NCBI GenBank assembly: GCA_031178585.1
Contig: JAPSIT010000063.1
Location: 1-8,886, forward strand
DNA length: 8,886 nt
DNA from: Arthrobacter sp.
GTDB taxonomy: Bacteria; Actinomycetota; Actinomycetes; Actinomycetales; Micrococcaceae
Reading direction: 5' to 3'
Within the stretch, counting starts at the first letter, position 1, and every line of letters begins with the position of its first letter. The notes beneath the pieces are model-generated. The model saw only the letters and a program-made list of their open reading frames with translations, ran no database searches and was not told the origin of the DNA. The position numbers and the translations under genes are program-made. Positions 6,695-8,886 of the stretch are shown piece by piece.

Positions 6695-8065
6695 CTAGAT
6701 TGCCTTGCCCGGATTGAGGATCCCCTGCGGGTCGAAAAGCTCTTTGACCCGCCGCTGCAGCTCGCGGATCGGCTGTGGCTGCTCCAGGTCCAGCCAGCGC
6801 AGCTTGTACTGGCCGATGCCGTGCTCTCCCGTGATGGTGCCGCCCATGTCCAGCGCAACGGCGATTGAGGCGTCCAGGGCCTTGTTCAGGCGGAGCATGG
6901 CTCCGGCGTCGACCAGCTCATTCACGCGGTCCACCCAGAACGTGGGATGAAGGTTGCCGTCCCCGGCGTGCGCCACCACCTTGAGCTTCACCTCGTGCAC
7001 CTCGGCCAAAGATTCAAGGGCGGCCACATAGTCCACCAGCCTGGAACGCGGCACCGCGACGTCCTCGCCCACCCGGTACTGATCGTCCACTTCGACGCCG
7101 CGGCTGTTGCGCCGCAGTTCCACCAGGCGCTCGGCCTCCTCATTGGCTTCGGCGGTCACCACGGCTCCGCCGGCAGCAAGGACACGCCGCACGACGTCGG
7201 CCTCCGCCGCGGCCCCGAAGCCGTCGGTCTGGACCAGCAGGAGCGATTTGCCCCTTCCGGCGAGGTCAGAACCGTGGATCTCATCCAGCTGCGCGAGCGT
7301 CCCGCCGTCGAGCAGTTCCATGATGGCGGGCTGCACGCGGGCCTTGCCCACCGCCAAAACACCCGCCGTCGCCTGCCGGAAATCGGGATAGAAGGCGGCG
7401 ATTGTATGTACCTCGCGGGGCAGGTACTTCAGGCGCACGGTGGCGCCGACAACGATGCCCAGGGTGCCCTCGGATCCCACGAACAGTCCGGTCAGGTCGT
7501 ATCCCGCTACACCCTTGAAGGTCTGGTGGCCGGTATGGATCAGGGAACCGTCCGCGAGCACCACATCCAGCGCCAGTACAGAATCACGCGTGACGCCGTA
7601 CTTGGCGCACCGCAGCCCACCCGCGTTGGTGGCTACATTTCCGCCGATAGTAGACACCCGGAAACTCGCCGGGTCAGGTGCGAACATCAGCCCGTGCACC
7701 GCCGCGGCGTCGTTCAGGTCCGCGTTGATCACTCCGGGTTCGACGACGGCGGTCTCGTCGTCCGGGTTAAGGTCCAAGATGCGGTTCATCCGTTCCAGAC
7801 TCAGGACCACACAGCCCTCTGTGGCGTGGGCGCCGCCGGAGACGCCCGTTCCGGCGCCGCGGGCCACAAGAGGAATCTGCAGCTCAGCGCACGTCCTGAC
7901 CGTGGCCTGGACGTCGGGAACGGATTCCGCAAAGACGACCGCAAGCGGCTGCTGGTAGTCCAGAACCGGAGCCTGATCCACGGCGTACACAGCCAGCACG
8001 GCTGGATCCTGAACGACCTTGGCCGGTCCCAGCGTTGAGGTGAGCCCGTCAGCGATGCTGCCCAT
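6695..8065 (-). CDS. FAD-linked 2-hydroxyacid dehydrogenase, GlcD-like
   Basis: A flavoprotein of the GlcD/D-lactate dehydrogenase family, 456 residues, full length. The N-terminal PCMH-type FAD-binding domain (about 38-217) has PLVARGAGTGVSGGA (65-79) for the pyrophosphate, TIGGNVATNAGG (139-150), KYGVTRDSVL (155-164) and GLFVGSEGTLG (193-203). The C-terminal FAD-oxidase domain carries the conserved HAGDGNLHP (366-374), GEHG (413-416) and the terminal NPGKAI. The likely reaction is oxidation of a 2-hydroxy acid such as glycolate or D-lactate to the 2-oxo acid; the substrate cannot be fixed. No GlcE or GlcF partner is adjacent, so a single-subunit enzyme is more likely. The start at ATG 8065 has an excellent GGAGGA three bases upstream; an in-frame GTG at 8080 lacks one. 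TAGACT at 8096-8101 (minus strand) may be the -10 element. It converges on the DUF4032-like gene. Confidence 0.93.
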   Translation of the reverse strand: MGSIADGLTSTLGPAKVVQDPAVLAVYAVDQAPVLDYQQPLAVVFAESVPDVQATVRTCAELQIPLVARGAGTGVSGGAHATEGCVVLSLERMNRILDLNPDDETAVVEPGVINADLNDAAAVHGLMFAPDPASFRVSTIGGNVATNAGGLRCAKYGVTRDSVLALDVVLADGSLIHTGHQTFKGVAGYDLTGLFVGSEGTLGIVVGATVRLKYLPREVHTIAAFYPDFRQATAGVLAVGKARVQPAIMELLDGGTLAQLDEIHGSDLAGRGKSLLLVQTDGFGAAAEADVVRRVLAAGGAVVTAEANEEAERLVELRRNSRGVEVDDQYRVGEDVAVPRSRLVDYVAALESLAEVHEVKLKVVAHAGDGNLHPTFWVDRVNELVDAGAMLRLNKALDASIAVALDMGGTITGEHGIGQYKLRWLDLEQPQPIRELQRRVKELFDPQGILNPGKAI

Positions 8066-8148
8066 TAATCCTCCGTTCACGTCACACGTGGTTCAAGTCT
8101 AGGGCCCCGGCAGCAGGCCTCTAGTCAGCAGCCCTCATTCTGAAGGGG
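8066..8148 (-). promoter_or_regulatory. Upstream region of the GlcD-like gene
   Basis: This 83-base gap lies between two genes of the same strand. Read on the minus strand it holds TAGACT (8096-8101) as a possible -10, CACGTGTGACGTG just before the ribosome site (within 8078-8090), and the strong GGAGGA. No clear terminator of the upstream SRPBCC gene is visible, so the two genes could be co-transcribed in part. Confidence 0.3.
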
Positions 8149-8643
8149 TTAGTCTGCTGCGGCGCCCATGAACCTCGCATAGCGCGCCAGCACTTCGGGC
8201 CAGTCCTGCTCATACGTGGCGTGGGTGACGGAAGGGTCTTCGGCACCCTCCCAGCCGTCGTGGACCACGCGCACTTCTGTTCCTCCGTCAACGGACCTGA
8301 AGGCGACCCTCAATTCTGTGGACCACAGCGCGGTGGAGCCGGGATACCAGGACGCGTGGAAGGACATTGGAGGCTGCCAGTCATCGATGGTGCCCCAGGT
8401 GGTGGTCCTGCCGTCGTCGGCTGTTTCAAGGATGAGGTTCTCTTCAAACTCGACGTAGGAGCCGGCACCGAAGACGCTGTTGCTCTCCATGGGCCACCAG
8501 AGGTGCGTGTGTTCCGTGAAACCGATGAAGGCCCGGGAGACTGGACCTGGGACAACGACAGTGCACACCACCGGATCCAAGTCCGCGGGAGTGCCGGACC
8601 CGCCGGCACTTGAGGCGGCCGGGTGGCTGAAGAGGTTTTCCAT
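8149..8643 (-). CDS. SRPBCC (AHSA1/START-like) domain protein
   Basis: The 164-residue protein resembles the AHSA1 (activator of Hsp90 ATPase homologue)-type branch of the SRPBCC helix-grip fold. After a flexible Ser/Gly/Pro-rich head (1-24) comes the first strand, VVCTVVVPGPVSRAFIGFTE (25-44). Then HLWWP (47-51) matches the usual Ww position after the first helices. Alternating strands carry WGTIDDWQPP (83-92) and ELRVAFRSVDGGTEVRVVHDGW (110-131, strand-turn-strand). The final helix is WPEVLARYARFM (148-159), as in this family. Such proteins bind small hydrophobic ligands or act as cofactors; many have no known role. ATG 8643 is chosen because AAGG lies 9 bases upstream; ATG 8649 in the same frame is only 3 bases from it. 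TATGGT (8674-8679, minus strand) could be its -10. It precedes the GlcD-like gene by 83 bases. Confidence 0.85.
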   Translation of the reverse strand: MENLFSHPAASSAGGSGTPADLDPVVCTVVVPGPVSRAFIGFTEHTHLWWPMESNSVFGAGSYVEFEENLILETADDGRTTTWGTIDDWQPPMSFHASWYPGSTALWSTELRVAFRSVDGGTEVRVVHDGWEGAEDPSVTHATYEQDWPEVLARYARFMGAAAD

Positions 8644-8689
8644 GGGCATTAACCTTACAGGCCGCACTCGCTGACCATAGCCGTACTGC

Positions 8690-8817
8690 ACCCTCTCTCA
8701 CATCCGGCCGGCCATTCCCGGACCCTCTCTCACATCCGGCCGGCCATTTCCGGACGCTCTCTCACATTCGGCCGCTTCCGGTTTGACGCTCTCTCGCGTC
8801 GGGGCTGCCGGTGCTGG
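8690..8817. repeat. Four tandem 32-base repeats
   Basis: Units start at 8690, 8722, 8754 and 8786, exactly 32 bases apart. All share the opening core AC(C/G)CTCTCTC. Units 1 and 2 differ at one base only. Unit 3 matches over its first 21 bases with two changes, then shifts. Unit 4 keeps only the core. Units 1 and 2 contain the palindrome GGCCGGCC and a TCCGG...CCGGA inverted pair, so each can form a small hairpin. There are no unique spacers between units. They lie just upstream of the SRPBCC gene and overlap its possible -35 region. Confidence 0.85.
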
Positions 8818-8886
8818 GCGTCGGCGCTGCAGGAGCGTTGCCCGAAAAGGGGCAGGAAGTGGGAGAGCGTCGCGCCCGGTCCGGCA
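8818..8886. repeat. Inverted copy of the repeat core and hairpins
   Basis: GTGGGAGAGCGTC at 8859-8871 is the reverse complement of the unit-3 core GACGCTCTCTCAC (8753-8765) with 12 of 13 matches, giving a long inverted arrangement with the array. Between them are small inverted repeats, CGCT/AGCG (8825-8837) and TGCCC/GGGCA (8839-8843 with 8850-8854). No gene is visible in 8692-8886; the element may continue past the window. Confidence 0.6.

Noticed and set aside
6947..8038. 363-codon plus-strand open frame opposite the GlcD-like gene
   Set aside because: It is a shadow frame; the minus strand carries the complete FAD-oxidase motifs and a strong ribosome site.
8644..8691. Longer SRPBCC protein starting at 8691
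   Set aside because: The added 16 residues are Arg-rich and lie across the likely promoter and next to the repeat array; the ribosome site supports 8643.
8690..8817. CRISPR array
   Set aside because: Repeats are directly contiguous with no unique spacers, they decay along the array, and no cas gene is present.

Overview
The window looks like ordinary chromosome from a high-GC actinobacterium. The combination of an otsA-otsB pair, an orphan MsiK/UgpC-type ATPase, a DUF4032-type protein and a membrane-anchored DsbA-like protein, together with strongly C/G-ending codons, most resembles Arthrobacter and relatives (Micrococcaceae). The genus is my inference from family resemblance; no database search was possible.

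Layout, left to right. Positions 1-129 hold the last 42 codons of an unidentified plus-strand gene. It converges on a tRNA-Thr(UGU) on the minus strand (199-272), and a long hairpin between them (150-193) can serve the tRNA as terminator. A minus-strand gene for a membrane-anchored, exported CPAC thioredoxin-fold (DsbA-like) protein follows (418-1308), with a textbook terminator at 336-386. A divergent intergenic region (1309-1485) leads into otsA (1486-2988) and otsB (2978-3808). These overlap by 11 bases and encode the two-step trehalose synthesis from UDP-glucose and glucose-6-phosphate. After a 216-base region with several stem-loops comes a solo sugar-ABC-transporter ATPase (4025-5107), closed by two tandem terminators. 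Next is a DUF4032-like protein (5236-6654) whose N-terminal half carries what reads as a complete protein-kinase-type catalytic set. It converges on a minus-strand GlcD-like FAD-linked oxidase (6695-8065). Behind that on the same strand is a small SRPBCC/AHSA1-like protein (8149-8643). The window ends in a gene-free stretch (8690-8886) with four 32-base-period tandem repeats plus an inverted copy of their core.

Functional reading: trehalose synthesis and a shared sugar-importer ATPase sit together, consistent with carbohydrate and stress-solute metabolism. The other genes appear to be independent transcription units. No phage, transposon, CRISPR or defence genes are visible. The points most worth a second look are the terminal repeat array, the structured leader of the ATPase gene, and the kinase-like signature in the DUF4032-type protein.
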